Assembly: GCF_029962835.1 (NCBI RefSeq)
Contig: NC_080584.1
Span: 81,124,862 to 81,188,861 of the forward strand
DNA: 64,000 bases
Source: Magnolia sinica
Lineage: Eukaryota > Streptophyta > Magnoliopsida > Magnoliales > Magnoliaceae
Reading direction: 5' to 3'
Made by a program: the position numbers and the translations under genes. Below, piece by piece: positions 35,003-47,530 of the stretch. Numbering within the stretch: position 1 is the stretch's first letter; each line of letters begins with the position of its first letter. The notes below the pieces were generated by a model. The model was not told where the DNA came from. It saw only the letters and a program-made list of their open reading frames with translations, and did no database searches.

Positions 35003-37077
35003 CAGATACCTGTACGTAATCTGAAACTAACTAGAACTAGAATTACACTAAGATGAAATCTAAATTAAATATAATTGAGGGAATAATGATGAATTATTTA
35101 TCTAAAACTTAGAGAATTCAAAGGTAGGAAACTAGAGTGCCAAGGATCCACTTGTAACAATTAGGAAGCTACCTTGCATTGATTCAAGGACACAACTGGA
35201 ATCAGAGTCCTATCCTATCCAATTGGTAAGAAGAGATTTGTCAGATCTCTGAACTTCTCGTGGATCTAATCATCAACAGATACGATTGGTGCAGATTTGG
35301 AAGTGATCCCGTCACCTAACCATGCCCAGGAGACTATGGCAAACAACATCAATTTACCAATCTCACAGCCAATCAAGAGAGAATTGTGAAAGTTAGGAAG
35401 GGTTCCATCACCCAACCATACCCATAAGACGATGGTGAACAACAGGGTTCCCAAGTTCACAATCTCATAATGAAAAGAACATACTCAAAGCTATTGCAGA
35501 TCTAATGTAATTTGAGTCACAATAAACCATTAAAAAAACTAAAAGTATTCCTTAATAATTAAACTAGAATCCATAAGAGTTCAATAATCATAAATCAAAG
35601 CAAAGCCACCTTCCTAATTACGCTACAAGCTTCACCTCTTAACCCTAGCTAAGAGATCTAGCTTAGCAACATGATTAGGCTAAATCCCTTAAACAAAACA
35701 AACAAAAAGAAAAAAGAAAAAGGAAAAATACAACTCTACTCTCTCTGTCTCTCTGCTCCACGTTCAAGCTTGGATCCTCTCTCCACGTTTCTCTCCCTCC
35801 TTTATAGGAAATTCTAGTTGGTGGCTGCGTGTAGAACTGGATAGCTGTTTACCACAACAGTCAGTGGTGAAAGAAATCTCTTCTGCAACAGCATGCAAAT
35901 GGCGCTCATCTCGTGTGTTTGGAATAGATTTTCAGGACGGTGAACGTCCCGAACTTTATTCTGACACTTAGGCTAGACTCATGGCATCTTGTTGCACCAT
36001 GTGGACGGTCCAGATTGTCCACCTGATCATCCCATTGATCGCACAACTGCCACAAAAATTGGACACTGTCCGAACACGAAAACAGAGCCTGCGAAAGGGC
36101 TCTTGCGTTGTGCTGATGGTGGGGCCCAGGATTGATATTTTATGAGAAATCTAGATCATCAATTCCATTCTCCTTGAAATTTCGGATGGGAAGGGACAGT
36201 TTTAGATCAGATTCGGTGTGACCCACGGAAGAAATCATGCTGCCACAGGTTTGGATGAAGCAAAATGGTCTTTTTGTGACCGGCACGTGCGCTTGCATTG
36301 ATGTACGAGGTAAACATGGGTTCGACTATACCGAGATTCTCTACAAGATGGACGGCTTGGATCGGACATATGGTCCATGATGGTGGCCCACCAGCTTCTG
36401 AAAAACTCCCCTGCGCAACTGTATGCGGAAGAAGCAAAACGGTAGTTGCTGTTTTTGACTCAGTCACAGGACCAACTTGTTTTGGAAGGAGATGCAGTTG
36501 CCGTGCACATCTGGTGCACTTGTGCACCATGCACACCCTGACTTAGGTGGAGTCCAGGGTGATGTTTCCGAGAGATCCACTCCATCCATACATTTTATCA
36601 CCTCATTTAATGGGTTGAACCCAAGTTTGAAGCATATCTAGAAATCAAATGGGCTCAAAATCAGTGGTTTATGGGCTGATCTGTCCGTTGGGCCACTTCC
36701 AAAGGGATCCACTGGCTGAAATTTGACATGTACGGTTAATTTAGAGTGCTCATGCCCTGTATAAAGTTTTGAGCTGATCAGATGGTGGGAACCCTATAAT
36801 CTTGAATTTTGGATATCTTTTAGGCCTAGTTAAGGTGAATGGCTGGAATTTCTCTGATCTCTAGCTTGTAAATCCTCGATCTTGGTCCCATAGAGTCCGT
36901 CCCTTCCCTTGGTGACTTTGGAGCGATAATTCCATGCTTTTAATACCCTTTTTCAGTCCATTCTTGTCAATTCACCTTGCATCACAAACACGATTAAATT
37001 AAACCGTTAAACAATACCATGTTCGTAAATTCAGGCAATAACTGGGGTCTAATATGCAATATTCGGCCCTCAACACC
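35003..37077 (-). mobile_element. Second LTR, directly abutting the first
   Basis: This homologous but clearly diverged LTR begins at once after the first ends, missing its own terminal unit of about 75 bp, and ends CCCTCAACA at 37077. Shared blocks include CATGCCCAGGAGAC (about 35321) and the end region TCAGATGGTGGGAACCCTAT (36778-36797). It may be a 3' LTR of the gag-bearing element to the right, or a separate solo LTR; its divergence from 39723-41319 leaves this open. Confidence 0.7.
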
Positions 37078-37599
37078 AAGGGCATCGATCATCGTACACA
37101 TAGGCATAGAAAATGGTACGGAATGGATGGGGTGGTCATCATAGTATCGATTTCGGTTATTTACAGTCGCATTATGAGGGGTGTACTATAAGGGGTTCTT
37201 TTGAATATTTGAATTGTACATGCAGGCATTACTAGGTTTTATTTCAGAAGGTGAGTCTCATCTACTAACCAATTGGTCGTACTTATAAGCTGGATCAGGT
37301 ATAACATACTGGGTAGTAGAATTTGTCAACCTAGACCAACACATCCTCAATTATCCCTCTCGGTACATGAACTGAGCGATCGACAAGTTAATGTGGTCCA
37401 GGTGGGTTTTAATTCACCTCGACCCAGTTATTCATAGACTGAGTATGGATCAGATTTACGCTTGCTCCTAAGGTAAGAAGTGCGTGCTCAATCCGGTAAT
37501 TTCCAATTACACAAGCGATGGTTGGGCTACTAGGATATTTATATTTTTGTGGCACATCTTACTTTAGAATGACACTCACTTTTTCTGTTAAGAAGATTT

Positions 37600-39337
37600 T
37601 CTTTTGAATATTTTACCGTCTTTTAGTCGTACATAAGTCTTTCAGAAATTTGGCATATGAAGGTATTTGTTTAATGGCATCTAGTAGTGGAATGTTGACC
37701 TTCACTTGTTTTAGCACCTCTAGAATGTCCTGAGAGTTAGATAGAGGTTTTGGTGTAATCAACCATTGGGGGAATGGTACAACTAGTTTGCCTTGAAGTT
37801 CCGGTTCTAACTCATGTGGAGTAGTGTTAGATCTATCATTGTTGTCCTCTTCCAGGTCCCTGGACTTTTCAACTCTTATCAGAATGGTTTCGTCAATTGT
37901 TTTTCCACTCCTGAGAGTAGTGATAGACTTAGCTTGCTCCATTTGATTTGAAGAGCTCGGGACGATGACTTCATATTGTTGTTTTGGATTGGGAAGGGAT
38001 TGAGTTAAAAGGCTTTATTTTTTCCCAATCGTATTTTGTCTGAAGCCCTTGTATGGCCTTTGTAAGGTCTTAAAAGGCTTGTAGCATACCTTGATTAAAA
38101 AGCTCCTGATTTTTAAGATGTTTTAGGACCGAATCCTCTTGAGGTTTCTCTTGATTTAGAATTTGATTAGGGTATCCTTGAGGAGTAGCAGTTTGTCCAT
38201 TCCTCAAATTGAAATTTGAATGATTTCTCCAACTAGGATTGTAAGTATTGGAGGTGGGTCCTTTGAAACACCTCTGGTAATTGTTTACGGCATTTGATTG
38301 CTCATTCAGAATTTCTTGAAATGCAGGTATTGTTGGATAATTTTCAATTATATGAATATTGCAAGCACAAATCCGTAAATAGTTTTCTTAACCTTATCCT
38401 TTTTAAGTTCCAAGGCCTCAAGTTTCCTTGTTAGATTAGCCACTTTAGCATTTATATCGTCTTCCTCTTTCAGAAGATATATTCAGCCCCTCTCTTTTGA
38501 TTGAGTAGGCTTAGAAGTGGTGCTAGGTTTTGGGGAGATGTCCCATGATTGTGCGTTCTCAGCAAGTCTATCCAAATAATCCCACACATCGTCAACATTT
38601 TTATTCATAAATTCCCCATTGCACATTATCTCGACCAATTGGCGCATGAAGGATGTCAGTCCATCATAGAAGAAGTTTGTGATGCACCACGTTTTAAAAT
38701 CGTGTTGTGGGTATGAACTGACAATATCCTTGAACCGCTCCCAACATTGAAAGAATGTTTCTTCTTCCTTTTGGACAAAGTTCATGATTGACTTTCTGAG
38801 GGTGTTTGTTTTATGGTATGAAAAGAATTTCTTTATGAACTCCCTTGTCATGTCATTCCATCTACTAATAGATCGTGGATGTAATGAATGTAACCACGTC
38901 TTAGCTTTTTCTTTCAAAGAAAAGGGAAAGAGTTTCAGCCTGACTGTGTCTTTAGTCACATTAGGAAAGTATAAAGTGGTTAGGATCTCATCAAACTATT
39001 TCAAGTGTAAATATAGATTTTCAGATTCAAGTCCGTGAAATTTTGGGAGTTGGATCACACTTCGCTTGATATACATGTTTCCTGTATTTTCTAGAAAAAC
39101 TATGCATGAAGGTGTGCTCACCCCCGCCGGATGTAAATAATCTTGTAAAGTACAAGGTGGGGGTGCTTGATGCACCTCGTTTTCATCCTGAATTTCCTCA
39201 ACCCTAGGTTGAGGTGGATTTGGAAGTTGGTTAACCGGTTGATTGACAGCTATAACTTCGGTTAACCTAGAGGATATCTGGTGGTGTCTAATCCCGTGAT
39301 GGATAGATAACCCCTCAACTAATCCTCCTTCACTCAA
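37600..39337 (-). pseudogene. Athila-like gag remnant
   Basis: The structural polyprotein of a Ty3/gypsy element, on the minus strand. 39337-38996 gives the N-terminal part (YLHPAGVSTPSCI, IQLPKFHGLESEN). The same frame continues past one TAG (38996-38998) into 38959-38483, the Retrotrans_gag domain (PF03732: LKLFPFSLKEKAKTWL, CWERFKDI, FYDGLT, EMCNGEF-like). Frameshifted pieces follow near 38460-38100 (EDDINAKVANLTRKL, YNPSWRNH), then 37942-37613 (PFPQWLITPK, IPSYAKFLKDLC), which precedes protease in related elements. Nothing of RT or integrase remains. Lineage from gag style plus the tRNA-Asp primer. Confidence 0.8.
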
Positions 39338-39697
39338 GAGATGTCAAGTGTTATCACGGACCCACTTAGGCATGAAACACTCTCAGCCCCCCAAGTAACT
39401 AAGCTAACCTTAACCTAAGAGAGAGAAAACTAAAGCAATTAAGAAATCTAGAAATAGAAAGAGAGAGATTTAGAAAGAAGTTAGCAAATTAGAAGTTTCT
39501 ATATTAAGATCATGCAAAACAGAATAGCAAATTACTTTCCAAAAACAAATTAAGAAAATTCCTAACCTAGAAATAGAAAGATAAGTTAGTTTTTAAAAAT
39601 AATTCAGAAAAAACCCTAGCTTAAAAATAGAAAGTAAATAAACCCTAATCTTAACCTAATTCCAAATCTACTAAATTTAGAAAAATGCAATCGTTAC

Positions 39698-39715
39698 TCC
39701 CCGACAACGGTGCCA
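39698..39715 (-). other. Primer-binding site, tRNA-Asp type
   Basis: Minus-strand TGGCACCGTTGTCGGGGA next to the LTR end; two mismatches to the usual tRNA-Asp complement. Confidence 0.7.
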
Positions 39716-39722
39716 AAAACTT

Positions 39723-41319
39723 GTTCAGAACCCCATGTGTAGGGTTGCGATGTAGTAATAATCTTAGCGAGACAGAGGTCGAATCCACAGGGATTAATCT
39801 TGTGTGTATTCTGAAAGTTACTAGAATCAAAACTAGAAGAAGATCTAAATCTAAATTGGGAATAAAATAAAGTAATTATGAAGTATTTAATTAGAAACTT
39901 AAGAATTTAAAAGTGGGAACTGAGGTTTCCAGGGATCCACTTGCGGCTATTAGGATATTTCCTCATTTGATTCAAGGAACACAATTGGAATTGAAGTCTT
40001 ATCCTATTCAATTGAAAGATATATCAATAAACTCAGATCTAAACTTTCATTGACCTAATTCTCAACAGATGAGAGTTGTGAGGATTGGAAGTGATTTTAT
40101 CATCAAACCATGCCCTAGAGATAATGGCAAATAATAAGATATACCAATCCATAACCACCATAGGAGAATTGTGAAGATTTGAAGAGATTCCATCATCCAA
40201 CCATGTCCAAAGGACGATGGTGAACAATAGGATTTACTATCTTCACAATCTCAATTCAGGAAAAGAAGATACTCAAAGCAATCACAGATTCATTGTAATT
40301 TGAATCACAACAAATCATTAAAAACTTAAAGTATTCCTTAAATATCAAATTAGAATCAAAGAAGTTCAACAAGAACAAGAATCAAATAAGAAAAATATCT
40401 CAATCATGCTACAAGCTTTACCCCTTAGCCCTAGCTAAGGGATTTAGCCGACCATAGACATGATTGGATATAAAATCCTTAAAGAAAGCATTAAAAACTA
40501 GGAAGAAAGGAAGAAGAAACTCTTGAATGACGGCTCCACCCCTTTGCTCTACTCCTTAAAACCCTAAATAGCCCAAAAATACTTAGGAACCCATATTTAT
40601 AGGCTAGTTTTCACAAAATTGCAAAATCACCTCAAATCTACGCAGTACGCATAACTCTGCGTAACGCCTTCGATGTCGTCGAAGGGGTTTGAATCCGGAA
40701 GTTGCGCATTTTCTCCTTTCACACTATGTAGGTCTTTGTGTCATCAAACCTTCCTTTGATGTCATCGAGAAGTCCTTCGATGCCATCGAAGGGTCTTTGA
40801 TCCATTGAAAAAGTGTCCAAAACAGTCCAACGAGTTTCTTTAATTTCTTCAACAAATTCGATGTCATCGAGCATCTTTTTCGAGTCATCGATCATGTCTT
40901 CGGTTTATCGAGAATTGCATCCAATATGTTTAACAACCAACTTGATTTTCCTGTGAAAATTCGATGCCATCGAGCTATATTCGATGTCATCAAATGATGG
41001 CTTCGATGTCATCGAACACCGATCAATGACATAGATTGTGAAGTGAATTTCAATACTTTGCTCTTCCGACCTCCTTCCTTTTCTATTTGGTTTTCTTTGA
41101 TCTTGGGGTCTTTAAATTTTCCATCTTGGTCTCCAAAGATCCGTTCTTTGCTTTTAGCAATTCTTAAGCCTTAAATCCATGCTTTTAGCATTCTTTTCAA
41201 TCCAAGCTCTTAAGCTCACATTACAACATAAACATGTATAAAATATACCATTAAGCATTATCATGTTCATAAAACCAAGATATAAATAGGAAAAAATATG
41301 CAATATTTGAGTCTCAACA
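39723..41319 (-). mobile_element. 5' LTR of Athila-like element (1.6 kb)
   Basis: Plus-strand borders TGTTCAGAAC and GTCTCAACA, consistent with TG...CA ends, and a primer site just inside. The stretch 40670-41025 carries about eight words of the type TTCGATGTCATCGAA, each a near-palindrome. It is related to the LTRs at 32719-37077 in its outer parts. Confidence 0.8.
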
Positions 41320-42149
41320 ATGAGTCTCTACCTAAACAGATAGATCTCTTTGAATCCTTCTGTAGTGGGCCGAGCGTCTCTCCTTCTGCCAAGGTAGGCC
41401 TACCTTAACATCTTCAGACCACTTAGCTAAGGATTGGGCCACTGCTCTCTCTGTTAAACCAGAGGTCTCCTTATCACCTAATAACAGGGTCAGGGATGGT
41501 GGATCTTGGGAAGTCAACAACAGTATATCCCAGTCATCCGACTCCGAATCTCCATTGAAGCCATTAGGTTCATCCCATTCATTCGACATATCGTACATTT
41601 TCGGTTGGAAGCTCAACAAAAAGTAGAAATAAGGATGAAAAATGAAAGAGAGGGGAATAAAGAAGAACTGAGGAAGCAGAGGTCGCCGGGGTAGAAGATT
41701 TCTAACTTATCGGAAATCGCTAAGTCTGGGAACTTGAGAAGAGGCAATGGGAGCAAATAACTGTGATCGTTAGGGTTCTCCCCTCCTTATAGGTAGCTCG
41801 ACGGCATGCATTAATTGTCTACATTTAATGTAGCAACCGAAGAGGCTCTTCAGCATGTGCTCGTGGCCACATGGAGACTTCCCCTTCGATGGACGACCCG
41901 ACTCTCCAGGCAACCACTACGTGTCAGCACCCCATAGGTCAGAAACTGAAAAGGTGCCTTGTCAACGCATGTCACCTCGAGCACATCGTACCACCATTGC
42001 AAATCTATTTCGATCTTCGCGTATATTGTCCTTCTCTGCATTAATGATGAACTGACTCAACCTTCCATACATAGATATCATCAATCCGACCTCACTACAC
42101 CGACTTACTTCCCGAGCTTACGTAGTCAGCTCGGAAGTAGAGGGGTTAT
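41320..42149. other. Unassigned region with a minus-strand ORF
   Basis: A 95-codon minus-strand ORF (41332-41619), acidic at its start (SNEWDEPN, SESDDWD), matches no family I know. The stretch may be the end of an LTR element interrupted by its neighbours. No host gene is evident. Confidence 0.4.
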
Positions 42150-42963
42150 TGTTATGGGTAAAAATGAAATGATGAGAAAGGTGGGGTTAGCTCAGACATT
42201 TGTATTTGTCCCATGGTCGGCCAATATGAATCTTGACCGAGGAGATCCTCAACGGCCAAACAATGGTGGTGAAAAGACCTGTTAGAGGATGAAGTATTCT
42301 TGTTTCCTTTGACAGAAGACAAGAGCTGACCACTTTTACGGTCCCATTCATTTCCGAGCTCCTGCAACGAGATTTGTCTATGATTTACTGAGGCCAGTCC
42401 GAACTGGTTGTTCGAGCAAAAATCTCATGCACGGGGCTGTGCAGTTCGGAACTTGTAACGAAGTCCCTACACCGTATGATAAGATGAAGAGGATGGTCAT
42501 CCCCGATGTCATCCATACTTCGTCAAGGAAGGGAGATCGGTCTCAATGCTCGGACATAACCTTCACAGGCAGATCTACCATAGGCCATAGCCCACATGAG
42601 AGACTAATTCAAATTGTTCTTCATCAGTATGATTGTGAAGATAAGTTTGGATGCTCGACCTCGGTCTCCCATCATATGTGTTTTCCGACCCCAACCACTC
42701 GGAGGTCTCATCAAAGAGATCCATCTGAGATCTCTAACGAAGATTTAAGAAGATAACCGTGACACGCTCGAAGATAGATTCCCTCTATAATACGCACCTA
42801 CCAAGTAGGGAAATCACCATCTACGTCGCCTTCACCGAGCAACTATAAACAAGAACCTATCCTACGGTGAATGGTATACACCAAAAGACAGGGTCTCATT
42901 TCCCTTCTTTGTGTGCAGGTGTTTGGAGGTTCAAGGAGGGTTAACCAGATTTCTACATCAACA
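42150..42963 (+). mobile_element. Solo LTR, Tat-like
   Basis: Borders TGTTATGGG and TACATCAACA. The end words GTGTGCAGGTGTTTGGAGG and TTCTACATCAACA resemble LTR ends of Tat-lineage gypsy elements, but no primer site follows, so this looks solo or truncated. Flanks GTTAT and ATTAC do not form a convincing target duplication. Confidence 0.5.
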
Positions 42964-43845
42964 ATTACCTCATTTCAACCTGACTTGGACTCAAATTCTT
43001 AATGGGTCTTACTCAGGCCATTTTTAAATCGGTACGACCTAGATAATATCTGACCTACATTTGGGAAGAAAAAGTAGTTAATTAAGCAAGTGTTTTTTTT
43101 TTTCCCTTGTGATTTGGATCACAAAGGAGACGTGGGCCCAAAAATGATGTATTTATTACCTTTCATCCATTTGGAGAGATCATTTTAGATCTTTCACCCA
43201 AAATAAGTCATTGCAAAGGTTAAGTAGACCACACTACAAATAGCATTGGGACAATGATTCTCACTGGTAATGCATTCATAGGGCGCACCATAATATTTAT
43301 TTTCCATCTAATCTGTTCATAATGTCACACAGACCTGGATGAAGAGGAAAAACAAATATCATATTGATCCAAAATTTCCGTGGCACTCAAAAGGGTTTCA
43401 ATGGTAGGCATTCAATCCCCCACTGCTTTTTACATGGTAGTCCACTTGATTTTTGGATCTGTCTTATTTTTAGGCTCAAGACTTACTACGGGCTCACCAT
43501 GTGGACAGACAGTTTGGATATAACTCATACCTCATGATGGCACCCATATAACTTGGTGAAGTCAACCCACCAGCCAAGTCGGTGGTGGCTGGTAAACCAG
43601 CCAATCAGCTTCCGTATACAAGTAAAAAGCCTATATATTTTTCATTATGATTGCTTGGCAGTCCAGGTTGTGGGTCCAATTGTAATATGTGTCCAGTTTT
43701 TTCAGCTTATTTTAAGGCATGAGCCTAAAAAGTGGCAGATCCAAAGGTCTAGTGGACCGCATAACAATATAGTAGGAAAATGACGTCTACTGTTGAAACT
43801 TTTTCGAGGGCACATGATCCAAAACTTTCTCGATATAGGCTTTAC
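42964..43845. repeat. GTGGGCCC-type repeat fragments
   Basis: Words such as ACAGACCTGGATGAAG, TTTCAATGGTAGGCATTCAA and CACCAGCCAAGTCGGTGG match parts of the palindromic units at 49-58 kb. Two partial units appear; no gene seen. Confidence 0.6.
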
Positions 43846-43849
43846 ACAG

Positions 43850-46800
43850 AAAGAAATTTCTAATAGAAGATCCCTTAGCTACTTAGCCTCTTTACCTGTT
43901 GCAGCCAGGGCTATAAATTCAGACTCTATAATCGAATGCGTTATGCAAGTCTGTTTCTTGGATTCTTAAGATACAGTTGCAACTCCTAGGGTGAATATCC
44001 ACTCTGTAGTAGACTTGTTGTCCCCTACACTCGATATCCACCTCGCATCGGTATATCCTTCCAATATGGCAGGAAACTCTGAATAAAATAATCCTAAGTC
44101 TTTGGTTGCTTTTAAGTAACCAAGGACTCTACTTATTGCATTCCAGTGTTTAGTACTGGGGTTACTAGTAAACCTACTAAATTTACTTATAGCATATGCG
44201 ATATCAGGTCTAGTGCATTGCATAGCATATATAAGACTCCTTATAGCACTCGCATATTCTAATTGTGCAACTATTCTTCCAGTATTTTCTTTTAGTTTGA
44301 TACTTGGATCAAATGGTGTTTTTGCTTCTTTTATATTTAGCTGGTTAAACTTGTTTAATATCTTCTCAATATAATGAGATTGACACAAAGCATAACCCCC
44401 ATAATATTTTTTAACTTTGATACCAAGAATGGTATCAACTTGTCCAAGATCCTTTATTTTAAATACGGAAGATAGAAACCTCTTTATTTCAGTCACACCT
44501 TCCATTTTATTACATATTATTAACATGTCATCAACATATAAACAAATAATAACGATGTAACTACCATCTACTTTAGAATATATGCATTTGTCAGCTACAT
44601 TATGCATAAAACCATGAGATAGTATTTTGGAATCAAACTTCTCATGCCATTGTTTTGGTGCTTATTTTAATCCATACAATGATTTGACTAATCTACATAC
44701 TTTGTTTTCATTTCCTAGTAGAACGAATCCTTCAGGTTGTTCCATATATACCTCCTCGTTGAGGTCACCATTTAGGAATGCGGTCTTTACATCCATTTGG
44801 TGGATGTGAAGATGATGTATGGAAGCTAGCGTAAATAATATCCTAATGGATGTTATCCTAGCTACAAGAGAGTATGTGTCAAAGTAATCTATCGCTTTTT
44901 TTGTCTAAAACCCTTAGCTACTAGTCAAGCTTTAAAGGTTTGGATAGTCCCATCAGTGTGATATTTCTTCCTAAATACCTACTTACAACCTATGGGTCTA
45001 GAACCTGGAGGTAAGTTAATTAGTTCCCATGTTTGATTTGATAGTATAGATTCCATTTCATCGTTTATAGTTTCTTTCTAGAAAGCTGAGTCTCTAGAGG
45101 ATATGGCCTCTTTATATGTTTTAAGATCATCTTCTATAGTCATTACTATATGTATTTTTCTTATAACATTTTCTCTGTCTCCTCTACAAGATGGAAAATG
45201 ACATGTTATGAGTCTATATAGTCATCTCCTAGACTCTTCTCTATTCTTGTCCTTTGACTCCTACGAGGCTTAATAGGAGCTTCCACTATCTGTGGAGCTG
45301 TGCTATCTAGTTCTCTATTAGGAGTTTGAATTTCATTATCCTTTGACTCCAAGGATAGTGAGTTTTCAAAGAACTCAACATCTCTTGATTCTATTATTGT
45401 ATTAGACTCTATGTCTAGAAGTCTATAAGCTTTACTATTTTGTGCATACCCTACGAAGGCGCACTTAATAGCTCTTGGTCCTAACTTAATTCTTTTTGGA
45501 TCAGAGGTTCTGCAATATGCAAGACACTCCCACACTTTTAGATATCCTAGGTTAGGTTTTCTACCTCTCCATGTTTCATTTGGTGATATTTTATATTTTT
45601 TTAGACGGAATTCTTTTTATTATATGGCATGCTGCAAGTAGTGCCTCTCCTCATAGACTTAGTGGTAACTTTGCTCTTATCAGCATTTAGTTGACCATTT
45701 CTACTAAGGTTCTATTCTTCCTTTCAACTATTCCGTTTTTGTTGAGGTGTGTATGGCGCTGTACATTGATGTATCAGTCTATGTTCTTCACAAAAGTTAT
45801 CGAATTCATTGGAGAAGTATTCTTCTCCTCTATCGCTACGGAGAATTTTCATTTTCTTATTTAGTTGATTCTCTACTTCTGCTTTATATATTTTAAACAT
45901 GTTTAATGCTTTATCTTTGCTCTTTAATAGGTACTTATACACATACTTAGAATAATCATTTATAAAGGTTACGAAGTACCGCTTACCTCCACGAGTAAGA
46001 ATGCCGTTTAACTCACAAATATCACTGTGCACAAGATCCAATACTTGAGACGATCTTTCAACACTTGGAAAAAGTTTCTTTGTCATTTTGGATCTTATGC
46101 ACACTTCACATTTTTCGGTTTCATTATCTGTGTATGAGATTAAACCATTCTTAGCCATGAACTTCAAGGTACTATATCCTATATGTACTAGTCTATTATG
46201 TCACAGTCCAGCGGATTCAACCATATACGCAGAAGTACTACTTTCATTCAGAGAAAACTTAATCATTCCGTTACAAGCATATCCCTTTCCGACAAAATTC
46301 TCATTTTTGGACAGAATCAGTTTACCTGACTCATACACCACCCATATGCCTGGTTTTCCCAAAAGATCCCCAGAAACTAAGTTTCGCCTCATTTCTGGGA
46401 CGTGCAGTACATTAGTTAGAATCACTTTCTTTCCAGAGGTGAATATCAGTTCGATAGTTCCTTTGCCGATGACCTTCGATCGGACTTCATTATCCATTTG
46501 GACTTCTTGACCATCTGTCAATTCCTCATAGGTTTTGAAGGCTGATTTGTCGTAGTACACATGTACAGTAGCAGTAGTATCATACTACCAACCTGAAACT
46601 TTGCCTTAGATGGTATTCACCTCAGTGATCATAGCCATGATATCGCCTTCTTCTATGACACTTACCTCTTTTTTAGATTTGCGATAGCGGCGTACTCGAG
46701 CATAGTGCCCGATTTTTCCACAGACATGGCATGGGCCCTTAAACTTTCCGTTCTTCTTTTGGGTGTTCTTTTTGAATTTTTCTTTATTAGGTTTCAGGGA

Positions 46801-47509
46801 ATCGTCTTTCTCGGGATGTTTGTTATTAGTGTTTTCTACAGCATGTACCTTGGACGAGGTATTCCTGTTATCATTTTTTCTATTGCGGTTACGAGATTCT
46901 TCCTCAATCCTGAGGTGTTTTTGGATTTGTTCTAATGTATAGTCCTCGATTTTATGCAGCAACTTCTTTCTATAGTCTTTCCACATCGGTGGCAATTTGG
47001 CGATTATAGCCCCGACTGGGAATGATTCAGGAAGATCGATTTTTATCGCTTTTATTTTGTTTACTATTAGCTGCAGTTCTTGGATTTGGGGCAACAACGG
47101 TTTATTATCTACCATGCTGAAGTCAAAATACCTGGCGATGAGAAACTTGTTGGTACCTTCTTCTTCAGCCTTGTATTTGAATTCCAGAGCGGCCCAGATC
47201 TCCTTTGCTGATGATGTCTGTTGGTACAGATGGTACAGGCAGTCGGAGAGAGCGTTCAGAATGTGTCCTCGATACAAGAGTTCGTCTTCGGCTCTTTTGG
47301 TGCGGGCAGCTACTTGTCTCAGGTATGTCTTTATCAGATGCTTCAGGTAGTGCTTGCAAATTTGGATCTAATATGTAATAGATCTTCAGCGCCATCAGGA
47401 GAAATTTCATCTTGTCTTGCTATCTTGTAAAATTGGTTCCATCGAACCGATCAAGATGTATCAAGTCCTGATTCATCAACTTGATGAATGAAACACTATC
47501 GGCTTCCAT
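43850..47509 (-). pseudogene. Ty1/copia gag-pol remnant
   Basis: Reading leftward: a gag start at 47509 that meets a TAG and a frameshift near 47420; UBN2-type gag with a zinc knuckle (47277-46606) whose last Cys is Arg (CHVCGKIGHYARVR); protease and pre-integrase parts (46560-46201, VIGKGTIELIFTSGKK); integrase (46167-45724, HSDICE, NDYSKY, RSDRGEEY); the polyprotein linker (45535-45206); RT with YVDD (44527-44538) and RNase H (to 43850). Order gag-PR-IN-RT-RH is that of copia. Many stops and shifts break the frame; the element is dead. Confidence 0.88.
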
Positions 47510-47530
47510 CAGTAAATAATGCTTTAAGAT

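Noticed and set aside
41681-41700. Possible chloroplast or viral DNA insertion around 41.3-42.1 kb
   Set aside because: No plastid gene or pararetrovirus motif could be identified; the composition fits LTR-type DNA.
46088-46510. 140-codon plus-strand ORF, with others at 46705-47350
   Set aside because: Shadows of the minus-strand copia gag-pol.
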